From an uncultured Chlorobiaceae bacterium (GTDB lineage Bacteria; Bacteroidota; Chlorobiia; Chlorobiales; Chlorobiaceae): DNA of 45,047 nucleotides. A program made the translations under genes and the position numbers. This document shows, in pieces, positions 1-8,668 of this stretch (its first letter is position 1; the number at the start of each line of letters is the position of its first letter). Location of the stretch: the NCBI GenBank assembly GCA_903824295.1, contig CAIJWE010000121.1, forward strand, positions 1 through 45,047. Direction: 5' to 3'. The notes beneath the pieces were generated by a model, which was not told the DNA's origin, did no database searches, and saw nothing but the letters and a program-made list of their open reading frames with translations.

Positions 1-1
1 C

Positions 2-376
2 GGCCTGTTAACCACCGTCGGCCTGACGGCGAAAAACGCCATCCTTATCGTGGAGTTCGCCAAAACCCTCTACGAAAGCGGTATGAACCTGCAGGAGGCA
101 GTCCTCTCTGCAGCAAGTCAGCGACTACGACCAATTATCATGACTTCCATGGCATTCATTCTCGGCGTCACGCCGCTCGCCTTCTCCTCCGGAGCAGGAT
201 CGGCAAGCCAGCACGCCATCGGCATCGGCGTCATCGGAGGAATGATGTCCGGTACGGTGCTGACGATCTTCTTTGTGCCGCTCTTCTTCATCCTCGTGCA
301 ATCCCGGTTTGCCCGAAAGACAGGAACCGACACAGCAGTAAACCAAAACGACAAGGAGTCGAACCATGAACACTAA
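2..376 (+). CDS. RND efflux pump inner-membrane subunit, C-terminal end (partial)
   Basis: Open at the window edge, so only about the last 124 residues are seen; the frame runs through position 2 without a start. The segment carries the typical AcrB/HAE1 end: a [16 protein letters not shown] helix, the RLRPIIMTS turn, a glycine-rich [12 protein letters not shown] helix and a final [10 protein letters not shown] helix, followed by a short polar tail. AcrB-type pumps are trimeric proton antiporters that expel drugs, dyes or detergents through a periplasmic adaptor and an outer-membrane channel. Its stop overlaps the start of the next gene (NodT-like channel) by 11 bases, so the two were translated as one operon; the adaptor gene is expected upstream of the window. 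Substrate cannot be judged from this fragment. Confidence 0.93.
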   Translation, partial: GLLTTVGLTAKNAILIVEFAKTLYESGMNLQEAVLSAASQRLRPIIMTSMAFILGVTPLAFSSGAGSASQHAIGIGVIGGMMSGTVLTIFFVPLFFILVQSRFARKTGTDTAVNQNDKESNHEH

Positions 377-1776
377 GCTGCTGTTTCCTTTATGCCTGAT
401 GGCAACCACCCTGACGGCCTGTTCTTTTGCGCCAGCCTATGTACGCCCGACGGCACCAGTCACCACAGAGTGGCCGGCCGCCTCCGCTGCTCGAGAATCC
501 GGGGAAGATCGGCGTACCATCGATATCGGATGGCGAAGCATGTTCAGGTCGCCAAAACTGCAAAGCCTTATCGAAGCGTCCCTTGCCAACAACCGTGACC
601 TGAGAATAGCCACCCTCAACATCGAGGCGGCCCGCCACACCTGGCGCATCCAGCGTTCGGATCTTCTTCCATCGATGAACGCCTCGGGAAGCTTCACCCG
701 CCAGGAGGTGTCAAAAAACATGAGCGGCACCGGAAACAGGGAAATCACCTCAGCTTATACCGCAGGCATCGGTACGACGGCGTATGAACTGGATCTTTTT
801 GGTCGTGTACGCAGCCTCAGCAATCGCGCCATAAACCAGTATCTTGCGACCGAAGAGGGCCGGAAAGCCGCCCAGACAAGCCTGGTCGCTGAAGTAGCCA
901 ACGCCTATCTCACCTACCTTGCCGATGTCGAACTGCTGCGACTGACCGAAAGCACGCTCACGTCAAGGCAGGATGCGCTGGATCTCATCAAACGCAGCTT
1001 CGATCTCGGGGCAAAGTCCCGACTCGATGTAGCACAGTCGGCAACACTGGTCGAATTGGCCCGGGCCAACCGTGCGCAATATCAACGTCAGGTGGAACAG
1101 GACAAGAACGCCCTGACTCTGTTGGTTGGAAAGGAGATCGATCCGATGCTTCTCGAACCCCAGCCCCTGGCAGATGTTGAGGTGCTGGAGAGGCTCCCCC
1201 GTGGGCATTCCCTCCGTCGTTCTGCTCGATCGACCGGACGTACGGCAGGCGGAATACGCACTGAAGGCAGAAAACGCCAGTATCGGAGCAGCACGGGCTT
1301 CATTCTTCCCCAGCATAAGCCTGACCGGTTCCACCGGGTTCGCCAGCGCCAGCTTGTCTGATCTGTTCGTGACCGGGTCGAGCGGTCTCTGGAGCTTCGC
1401 CCCACAGATAACACTCCCGATTTTCCAGGGAGGCCGGTTGCGCTCCAACCTCAAACTGGCTGAAACGAACCGGGATATTGCCGTTGCCCGATACGAAAAA
1501 GCGATACAGAGTGCCTTCCGGGAGGTCGCCGATGCACTGGTCGCCCGTGCGACCTACACCGAACAATTGCAGGCTCAGCGAGCTCTGGTCAAAGAGAGCG
1601 ATCAAGCCAGGATCATCACAAAAGCGCGTTACGACCATGGCATCGACAGCTATTTCGCCCTGCTGGACGCCCAACGATCCCTCTTCGAGGCTCAGCAGAA
1701 CGAAATTCTGATCCATCAACAGACTCTTGCCAACCTGATCGACCTGTACAAAGCTCTCGGAGGCGGGTGGCAATGA
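366..1776 (+). pseudogene. NodT/OprM-like outer-membrane efflux lipoprotein, frameshifted
   Basis: Outer-membrane channel of the RND pump encoded just upstream. The N-terminus has a signal peptide ending in an LTAC lipobox, then the two TolC-fold repeats with long helices. The frame starting at 366 stays coding to about 1195, then turns into an arginine-rich tail that stops at 1361. The normal continuation (VGIPSVVLLDRPDVRQAEYAL and on to LIDLYKALGGGW) lies in the frame ending at 1776. The switch falls in the run of five C at 1196-1200; removing one C restores a single protein of about 469 residues, the usual size of the family. Either the gene is recently inactivated or the base is a sequencing error. 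Nothing suggests programmed frameshifting: there is no slippery heptamer. Confidence 0.9.
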
Positions 1777-2264
1777 CAAGACCCGGCAGTTCAGCCTTTA
1801 ACCTGCTTATCCGGACAGTAAAGATGAGCTGTTTTTGAAATCAGCCTGTTTGAGCACGATCAAGTTGCAGGTTCAGTTCCTGTGACTGACACTCCTGACG
1901 ATGTAAGAAAGGGCTGTGGACAAAAGCCCGGCATCACGAATGCCGGGGCGTTCACCGTGCACAGCAATTTGTTCGTCAACCGAGCGCTGAAAACCTTAAT
2001 CAGAGGTCGCCAGGGGCTTTTTATCGGTTGAAACGACCAGCTTCAGCCCGGATTGCTCAATTCAGGACAGAAAAAAGTTATGAGTTCCCAAAATCAATTC
2101 TTATTATCCCCCGAGGGTTAACTTCTCAATAAAAAAACGGATACAATTTTTCTGCCTTGAATAAAATCATCCTGCAACAAGCTGACGTCAGGGCAAAACC
2201 TTATTCAAGAAGGCCTTTATCCGTGTTTATTTCATAAAACCATAACAACACAATAATACACGGC
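1777..2264. other. Intergenic region, no gene recognised; GC hairpins
   Basis: About 490 bases without a convincing gene. It holds a perfect 8-bp hairpin (CCCGGCAT/ATGCCGGG, 1927-1947) whose 5' arm can instead pair with GGGCT at 1911-1915. There is no T-run after either, so they are not good intrinsic terminators. The right part, from about 2080, is AT-rich and probably contains the promoter of the OmpA-family gene. Confidence 0.5.
1927..1947. other. Hairpin, 8-bp perfect stem
   Basis: CCCGGCAT (1927-1934), five-base loop CACGA, ATGCCGGG (1940-1947). It lies 150 bases after the efflux operon and could be its 3' end structure, but no U-tract follows. Confidence 0.45.
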
Positions 2265-3368
2265 ATGAATCACTCCTTAAGGAAGGCCTCTCTTCTGGGG
2301 CTGACAGCTTTACTTCTGTTTGGGCAACCCTCTGCTGTTTCAGCGGTGGAATCCAGGCCAACGATCATCTGGAATAAATATGATTTTATCCCTGGTGATA
2401 AAATCATATTCGAAGATAATCAGGAGAACGAAACAAACGGTCAATTCCCTTCAAAATGGGAACTGACTGATAAAGACAATATTGAAACAGCGAGACTTAA
2501 CGGTGATAATGTCCTTTATTTTATCAACTGCAATATGAATAGCGGTGGAGGTATTGTGCCCCTCATTAAAAACCGGGCCCAGGACTATCTGCCTGATGAT
2601 TTCACTGTTGAATTTGATGCATGGTTTTCAGATAAATATCATTCGCCTTTATACTATCTCTATTTAATAGACATAAAAAATCAGAGGTCTCTTGCCAAAG
2701 GCGCACCGAGTGGGTTAAGTGCAACCAGTCGATATCTTCGTTTTAATCGTATCAAGGCAAACCAGTATGGGGGCGTTGGCAACGCTTATCCGGGAATGAA
2801 TCAGCAGAGCAAGCTGCAGCCCATGTGGAGACATTTTGCAGTATCCTTCAGACAAGGCATTTTGAAAGCCTATATGGATGATGCCAGGGTTCTCACGATA
2901 CCAAATCTCGGTTACAATCCGACAGGCATTACTATTGGAAGTCATAATACCGGACAAACCATCAAGGGATATATCAAAAATGTCCGGATAGCTACCGGTG
3001 GCGTTCAGCTTTACAGTCGTCTCCTGTCTGCGGGTCGTGTTGCCACAACAGGCATCAAGTTTGATACTGGCAAAGCAACTCTGAAACCCGAATCGAACGG
3101 CGTTATCAATGAACTTGTGACAATGCTGAACACTTACCCATCTCTGCGCCTGCGCATTGAGGGGCATACCGATAGCGACGGTGAAACAGCAGCAAACCAG
3201 ATTCTTTCTGAAAAACGGGCTGCAACAGTCAAAGATATTCTGACAAAACGAGGTGTCACGGCGGCACGACTTACAACAGCCGCTTATGGAGAAAGTAAAC
3301 CGGTTGCAGTCAATACTTCATCTGAAGGAAAAGCAAACAACCGACGTGTTGAATTCGTTAAAATCTAA
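2265..3368 (+). CDS. OmpA-family protein with N-terminal concanavalin/LamG-like region
   Basis: Exported protein of 367 residues. Residues 1-27 are a signal peptide (basic start, LLGLTALLLF core, cleavage near AVSA). Residues about 40-245 look like a beta-sandwich of the LamG/concanavalin type: DFTVEFDAWF, a WRHFAVSF strand with GILKAYMDDARV, then GITIGSHNTGQ. This assignment is by pattern only. Residues about 255-367 are an OmpA C-terminal peptidoglycan-binding domain (GIKFDTGKATLKPES, LRIEGHTDSDG, LSEKRAATVKDIL, ending NNRRVEFVKI). It probably anchors to the cell wall in the periplasm while the sandwich domain binds a ligand or surface. A small lipoprotein follows 11 bases later, so they may be co-transcribed. 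The ATG is followed directly by the signal peptide, which supports this start. Confidence 0.88.
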   Translation: MNHSLRKASLLGLTALLLFGQPSAVSAVESRPTIIWNKYDFIPGDKIIFEDNQENETNGQFPSKWELTDKDNIETARLNGDNVLYFINCNMNSGGGIVPLIKNRAQDYLPDDFTVEFDAWFSDKYHSPLYYLYLIDIKNQRSLAKGAPSGLSATSRYLRFNRIKANQYGGVGNAYPGMNQQSKLQPMWRHFAVSFRQGILKAYMDDARVLTIPNLGYNPTGITIGSHNTGQTIKGYIKNVRIATGGVQLYSRLLSAGRVATTGIKFDTGKATLKPESNGVINELVTMLNTYPSLRLRIEGHTDSDGETAANQILSEKRAATVKDILTKRGVTAARLTTAAYGESKPVAVNTSSEGKANNRRVEFVKI

Positions 3369-3379
3369 TTAAAACAAAA

Positions 3380-3850
3380 ATGATGATGAAAAAAGTATTA
3401 GTAATTTGTCTGGTAATGTTTGGTGCTCATTATTTAATTGCTTGCGGACAGCAACAATCGCCACAGGTTCAGCCATCGACAAAAACTGATAGTGTAAACG
3501 CAGATAAAAATAGTGTCGCGAATGACACCATTAAGACAGACAGCAGTATTGAGTATCTCTCATACCAGGGCACAGCAACTGATGATGGCAATATTACCGG
3601 GAAAAATACCAAAGACGAGTTCCATCTATTTAAAAAAAATGACACTAAAAATATTGTCTATGTTATTTCAAGGTCTAATTATGGCTTATGGTCTTCAGAA
3701 AAAATTATGCCCGCTGAATTAAGGCCATTAATGCAAACTTATAAAATAGACATTGCATCGAAAAAGAAGCTGATCAACACCGACCCTACCGTTGAGTATT
3801 ATGAAATAATAAAACTCAACAGTATGGTTGAAACCGACGAGATGGAATAG
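3380..3850 (+). CDS. Small predicted lipoprotein, unknown function
   Basis: 156 residues. It begins with three consecutive ATG codons and a hydrophobic signal ending in the lipobox LIAC (cysteine near residue 22), followed by a Gln/Ser/Thr-rich linker typical of a lipoprotein stalk. The remainder is a polar domain with many Lys, Asp and Asn residues and no motif I recognise. It follows the OmpA-domain gene by 11 bases on the same strand, so a joint envelope role is plausible. It is lysine-rich and AT-rich compared with most genes in the window. Any of the three ATGs could be the true start. Confidence 0.7.
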   Translation: MMMKKVLVICLVMFGAHYLIACGQQQSPQVQPSTKTDSVNADKNSVANDTIKTDSSIEYLSYQGTATDDGNITGKNTKDEFHLFKKNDTKNIVYVISRSNYGLWSSEKIMPAELRPLMQTYKIDIASKKKLINTDPTVEYYEIIKLNSMVETDEME

Positions 3851-3875
3851 CAAGTGATGAAGAACAGGGATTAAG

Positions 3876-4192
3876 TATACTGTGGGTTATGGCAGATCGA
3901 AGAATCATTCCGGTTAACCAAGCATGATTTGAGAGTTCGTCCAATCTATCATTGAACACCAAGACGAATTCAGGCGCATGTTGCCATCTGTTTTATGGCC
4001 CTGGTCTGCATCCGTCATTTATCGTATCGGGTAAAACTGCCATACGAAACATTGTCACCGGAAATTATTCGCAATGAACTGGTACACGTACAGCAAAGCA
4101 TCCTGATTCATCAAACGAATGGAGCTCGTTATGGTATTCCTTCAAAAACAACTCTGCATGCCAAGAAGATTTATCAGGTCATGGGTGAATAA
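3876..4192 (+). pseudogene. IS4/IS1634-type transposase remnant (C-terminal end)
   Basis: Only ATG-started translation from 3995 is long, but the same frame reads back to about 3876 as transposase: WQIEESFRLTKHDL and RVRPIYH, then a TGA at 3953-3955 exactly where related enzymes have Trp (YHW), then TPRRIQAHVAICFMALV and a tail with HVQQSILIHQTNGARYGIPS and KIYQVMGE. The WQIEESFR glutamate is the third acidic residue of the DDE site in this family. The remainder of the element is missing, so it cannot move. It lies next to the 3' end of the SLOG/TIR/nSTAND operon, which points to past insertion and rearrangement at that boundary. The family name is from recall of conserved motifs. Confidence 0.75.
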
Positions 4193-4444
4193 CTCAGTTC
4201 AGTGTCGTTCCTCATAGCATAGTTTTTAGGTCAAACTATTGCATTGTAGTGCCTAAATTTTTAGACCAATCCTTATTTTACTTGCACTTACACGGATTTA
4301 TGTATGAAGTCAGAAAAAATAACCTGATAGCCTCCACTTTTTCCTTTGCCTCGTCCGGCGTGACATGTCGCCATCCTGGCTGCCCTCAGGTGCGCACCCG
4401 GCCCCGATCAATCGTGCCGTGACTTCTGGAAATCAGCTCTCAGT
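4193..4444. other. Spacer between transposase remnant and defence operon
   Basis: No gene. It contains short imperfect inverted arms TTTAGG (4225-4230) and CCTAAA (4252-4257) in an AT-rich context, which might be a leftover element end. No clear intrinsic terminator is seen for the minus-strand operon ending at 4445. Confidence 0.35.
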
Positions 4445-7400
4445 TTACTTGCGAAGCGAGATGTTATTCCACCGTTCAAATTCTGCAAGGGGTACCTGCC
4501 TGTCCATGTTCTTGTTGATTTTTATTCCAAGGGAAGTTGACGGAAGTGGCGGTACAAGGATTTCAAAAACCCTTCTGTTACGTATGACTGCCATGGAAAC
4601 TCGCTCTTTGCAATGTTTGATAATTTCGTTATTGAACGATTGAAAAAGAGCCATCATCATATGTTCGTTTTTTGTCCCGCGTACTACTTCAGCGGCTAAA
4701 GCCTTATTGTAAGACCATTTGCCGTACTTCCAGATCACATCTCCCTTATGTAGGCCTATTTTTACAGCAGGTTGTTTGAAATCAGGGATCTGTTCGACAA
4801 ACATGACCGGAACGAGAATATAAGTATCGGGAGAGGCTATCTGGTGGTTTTCTTTATCGAAGTATTGTACCCTCCCCCCAACTGACGTTTTTGCGATACG
4901 GTGATATCCTGATGCTCCAACAACAGGCTCACCGTCAGGCCCGAACCATGCGACAGAGAGCTGGTTCCCTTTTTTGTCCCTCTGCATGCGTTTTTCCGCA
5001 AATCCTTCCGGCCCGTTTATCAATTTCCTGTCTGCTCCGTAATAGGAAATTCTCAATGGACTTTGATATATGATTGCGTAACCGTAAAGCGGGTTAAAAA
5101 GAAGCTGTCCATTTTTGCCGAAGTGATATACTACCATTCCACCATCAGGTTGATAGACTTTATATCCCCTCGCGTACCCATAGAATCCTGTTACAAGACG
5201 GTTCCGTTCATCATAATAGGCCTGTTCAGTCCACTTGTTTTCCCTGTTATAAACAGAGGTAACTTTTGCAATACCAAGATCGCGATCCCTGTTGGGGCGA
5301 CCATCAGCTCTCAACCGGGTATGGCTGATCTCTCGCCCCTTGTCGTCATACTGTGATTCTACAAGGTGGTCACCCTCTTTATCTTCTACCGGCTTTCGGT
5401 TAAGCCCGAAACACTGCCATTTCGTTTGCTGTCGCTTGTCATTATATGCACCAAGTATCTCGTGGATACCATCATAACCAACAGCAGGCATCTCCTTTGG
5501 ATTGTACCGCGTCTCATTGGTAACAAGTCCCGGATAAGAATCATAACACCTCTTGACGCAATGGGCTCCATCCGGCCCTTTACACGCAATGCTGTCTTTA
5601 TCGAACCAACGGCTGGATTTCTTGTTTCCGAAACGGTCGTACTCAGATTCGACGCGACTGAAATGCAGCCGACCGTCAACGGGCTTTCCAGAAGGGTCAC
5701 TGAACTGCTCAGACCTGCAATGCCGGAACAAATCGAAGGTACGGGAAATGCAAGGAACGCCGTTGGTCTTGTCAGATACCGGCCTGTTTCCTGCATCAAA
5801 ATAGGCCTCTTTAACAATATTGTCAGCGCTGTCATAGCTGTTTTTCTTGCAGTGATACCCTTCCGCATTCTCTACCGGCTTGTGAGCAGCATCGAAATAT
5901 CGTTCTTCAACCACTCGGCCAAAGTCGTCGTTCAACCACTCAGTTCTGCAGAACCCCTGCTTCGTAACAACGGGAGTGTCAATCGAGTCAAGCGTGGTGT
6001 ATGCGCAGAGAAAACCTTTTTTATCATATTCTAACTTCAGTTTATTCCAGCCTTCAGGACCGGTGACCGGTTTTCCTGAGACATCAAAATAGGCGAGTGT
6101 CTCCTGTTTATTTTTGGAATTATAGGTACAACGCTGTTCGTGCGCAGGGAAATGGTATAACTTTGTCCCGGCAACTATTGGTTGACTGAAGGTATCGAAC
6201 AGCTTTATGCTTGTGCGGTTTCCCCGGTCGTCATAAGCAAAGGTGATTTTGTGCGCATTGGACTGTTCTGTCTCAGCGACAGGCTCACCAGAAAGGTCAA
6301 AGTGGAGTCTTGCCACCTCATTTCCCCAGTTGTCATACGATAGCTTCACTGCATAATAACCTGATTTGAGGAGGGTCGGCTCCCCTTTAGCGTCGAAAGC
6401 ATATGCCGCAATCTGATTTCCATCAGAATCGTACTTCTTGTCTTGGCCCGCGTTCCAGGCATCATCATTAACCAGCATACCCTGCTCATTCAATGATGTC
6501 CTGCAAATTGCTCTTCCCATGTCGTCATATTTCAATTGGACGCCGTAGGCATTATCGGGTCCCGGTTGAGGATCGCCCTTCCGGTCATAGTACTTCAGGA
6601 TGGTTTCGAAGCCACGATTGTCATATTCTATTGCGACAATTTCCGCACGGCTGTGCCCTTGCGGTTTCGGATATCCTTCGGAATCCACAAAAAAACCTTT
6701 CGTTGAAGCAGTTTTCTCTTGTCCTGATGGAATATGAACAAAGGTCCAGTTTCTACGGTTGAACCGATCCCAAGCCACCTCATAAACAACTTTATCGTGA
6801 CGGTCATAGACAAATTCGTAACGCACTGGTTTTTCCCGTAATTCCATATTATCCTTGTCAGCAAGGTAGGTCGTTATCGTATGATTTGGCGTTGGTTGAC
6901 CATTTGCATCAATGACCTCTACCGATTGAACAGGATTTAATCTGCCATTGCTGGTCAGTTTCAGCGTCCAGGAGCGATGTGCAACTGCGTCGTGTGAAAG
7001 GGGGCCGACCGGGTAAATGACTCCCCAGCGTTTGGTAAAATTCCTGCTGTAGGAGTGAAAGGGTATAACGTATAAATAGAGATAGAGAGAAATGGCGATG
7101 ATACCTGTTACTATCGCCATGACCGACGTTCTTAATAATCGACGGGTTTTATGAAGTTCCTGTTGCCGTAGGGTTTCCTGTGCAAGCTCTTCTGCCTGTT
7201 TTTTTGCCTGGCTCGCTTCGAGGAATTCCATCGCAAGCTGAAAGTTGCCTCCATATCGTTCTGCCCATTCAGCAGTAGGGCGTTCATGCTCTTTCCATGC
7301 AAGGGCGGTTTCGAGGTTTGGGGTACTCCAGAGGGCAGCTTGACCCTCTTTCCAGCGTTTGGCGCTCTGTTCGAGAAAGCGGTAGGTGTCGGCAGCTTTT

Positions 7401-8668
7401 GCCTCCTCTTCAACCCAGCAATTCAATCGTTTCCAAAGCTTGATCAGGCTTTCATGACTGATGTCGATGACGCTCTCTTCAAGTAATTTGCTGGAAACCG
7501 GCGGAACAAGAAAACCATAGGCGGGATCACGAAACCGTTCAACAATTTCGATGATTGCATCTGCCGATACCCCTGCACGCTCAGCAATTGTTGCAACAGA
7601 GGCAGGATGCCGGCCATCCCTGTGAGCGGAGCCACGTTCACAGATGCTTCGGAACAGAACTTCGGCAATTACTTTTTGTTCATCGTTCAGACTGTCGTAT
7701 GCCTGGTCTGCATGACGAGAAAGGGCTTCGGCAAGTCCGCCGACCTGTTCATAATCCTCCATGCTCAGAACATGGCCGAGATGCTCTTCAGGAATACCGA
7801 AATTAAAGGGATTGTTCGTGTCTGGCTGCTTCGATGGTTTTGTTGTAGACCACATTCGCATCAACAGATGCTGGAGAACAGGCAGTTGATTGGGATCATT
7901 GCCGGTTTCGTTGAGGAGCCGGTTAACCAGCCCGGCCTCAACATCACCGCCGAAGACCCGTGCCGGACCGGTAATGGCAGCTTCCCGTTGATCACGGGTT
8001 AATCGCGGAGTCAGATACTGGCTCCGGTTCAGTGCTTCGGGAAGACCTGGAAATATTGCACAGTCACTCAGATAATCGGAGCGCATGGTAATGACCACAT
8101 AAACCCGCAGATCTGGTTGAGCAACACTTTCGAGAAGTAATGCCGCGAAGGCATCCTGCTCATCGCAGTTGTTCTTGCTCCGAAAGCGGAAGAGCTCTTC
8201 AAACTGGTCAACAATCAGAAGCAGATTGGTTGCCTGTGGCAGCGGAGTTTCTTCAAGAACCTCCATCAACCCTCTCGGTCCCCGTCGCAGGATAGCCTCA
8301 AGTGTTCCTGCGCTTTCTTCAATGGCTGTGGCTGTTTTTTTTCGCTCAGCGCCAAGAATGTTCTCCTCCATCAATGCCTCGTCAAGGGCTTTGAACGGAT
8401 GGGTTCCGGGACGCATGGTGGCGATTTTCCAGCGGGAACCTGCTGTTACAATAAATCCGGATTCCAGCGCTGGAATCATCCCGGCAAGAACCAGTGAAGA
8501 TTTCCCGCACCCGGAAGGACCAACAACTCCAAGAAACCTGGTCTGTGAGAGTTTCCGCAAGAGATCGTCTGTCTGCTCCTCGCGCCCGAAAAAAATGTCT
8601 GCCTCCGAGGAGTGAAAAGGTCTCAGACCGGGATAAGGATAGATGGCCGAAGAATACATGGTTGACAT
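4445..8668 (-). CDS. nSTAND1 NTPase with TM segment, YD-like repeat array and PDZ-like end
   Basis: 1407 residues. Residues about 10-31 carry the nSTAND1 entry motif (PYPGLRPF, ADIFFGRE). Walker A is GPSGCGKSS (50-58) and Walker B LLLIVDQFEE (149-158). The helical region ends with IDISHESLIKLW (401-412), typical of the family. A coiled-coil-like stretch (about 480-510) leads into one membrane helix (about 511-537). Residues about 600-1270 hold roughly 15-18 degenerate units of about 45 residues with the pattern YD..GN....YFD..GKPV..PEGY, similar to YD/RHS-type beta repeats but longer. The end (about 1281-1395) is PDZ-like (VKIGLHKGDVIWKYG). STAND NTPases usually oligomerise after sensing a ligand, and the repeat array is the likely sensor. 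Its ATG shares one base with the TIR gene stop (TAATG), so translation is coupled. The specific role is inferred. Confidence 0.9.
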   Translation of the reverse strand: MSTMYSSAIYPYPGLRPFHSSEADIFFGREEQTDDLLRKLSQTRFLGVVGPSGCGKSSLVLAGMIPALESGFIVTAGSRWKIATMRPGTHPFKALDEALMEENILGAERKKTATAIEESAGTLEAILRRGPRGLMEVLEETPLPQATNLLLIVDQFEELFRFRSKNNCDEQDAFAALLLESVAQPDLRVYVVITMRSDYLSDCAIFPGLPEALNRSQYLTPRLTRDQREAAITGPARVFGGDVEAGLVNRLLNETGNDPNQLPVLQHLLMRMWSTTKPSKQPDTNNPFNFGIPEEHLGHVLSMEDYEQVGGLAEALSRHADQAYDSLNDEQKVIAEVLFRSICERGSAHRDGRHPASVATIAERAGVSADAIIEIVERFRDPAYGFLVPPVSSKLLEESVIDISHESLIKLWKRLNCWVEEEAKAADTYRFLEQSAKRWKEGQAALWSTPNLETALAWKEHERPTAEWAERYGGNFQLAMEFLEASQAKKQAEELAQETLRQQELHKTRRLLRTSVMAIVTGIIAISLYLYLYVIPFHSYSRNFTKRWGVIYPVGPLSHDAVAHRSWTLKLTSNGRLNPVQSVEVIDANGQPTPNHTITTYLADKDNMELREKPVRYEFVYDRHDKVVYEVAWDRFNRRNWTFVHIPSGQEKTASTKGFFVDSEGYPKPQGHSRAEIVAIEYDNRGFETILKYYDRKGDPQPGPDNAYGVQLKYDDMGRAICRTSLNEQGMLVNDDAWNAGQDKKYDSDGNQIAAYAFDAKGEPTLLKSGYYAVKLSYDNWGNEVARLHFDLSGEPVAETEQSNAHKITFAYDDRGNRTSIKLFDTFSQPIVAGTKLYHFPAHEQRCTYNSKNKQETLAYFDVSGKPVTGPEGWNKLKLEYDKKGFLCAYTTLDSIDTPVVTKQGFCRTEWLNDDFGRVVEERYFDAAHKPVENAEGYHCKKNSYDSADNIVKEAYFDAGNRPVSDKTNGVPCISRTFDLFRHCRSEQFSDPSGKPVDGRLHFSRVESEYDRFGNKKSSRWFDKDSIACKGPDGAHCVKRCYDSYPGLVTNETRYNPKEMPAVGYDGIHEILGAYNDKRQQTKWQCFGLNRKPVEDKEGDHLVESQYDDKGREISHTRLRADGRPNRDRDLGIAKVTSVYNRENKWTEQAYYDERNRLVTGFYGYARGYKVYQPDGGMVVYHFGKNGQLLFNPLYGYAIIYQSPLRISYYGADRKLINGPEGFAEKRMQRDKKGNQLSVAWFGPDGEPVVGASGYHRIAKTSVGGRVQYFDKENHQIASPDTYILVPVMFVEQIPDFKQPAVKIGLHKGDVIWKYGKWSYNKALAAEVVRGTKNEHMMMALFQSFNNEIIKHCKERVSMAVIRNRRVFEILVPPLPSTSLGIKINKNMDRQVPLAEFERWNNISLRK

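Noticed and set aside
1197-1361. Arginine-rich C-terminal tail of the first frame of the NodT-like gene
   Set aside because: It is the out-of-frame product after the C5 frameshift; the true continuation is in the frame ending at 1776.
2002-2068. Short minus-strand end reading like a protein C-terminus (GLKLVVSTDKKPLATSD)
   Set aside because: Only about 20 codons after a stop and no recognisable family; not enough to call a remnant.
5366-6034. Plus-strand open frame of 222 codons within the nSTAND1 gene
   Set aside because: Shadow of the repeat array on the other strand; no motifs and no ribosome-binding site.
4445-8668. RHS toxin or polymorphic toxin
   Set aside because: The repeats resemble YD units, but there is no RHS core motif, no C-terminal toxin domain and an nSTAND ATPase at the N-terminus.
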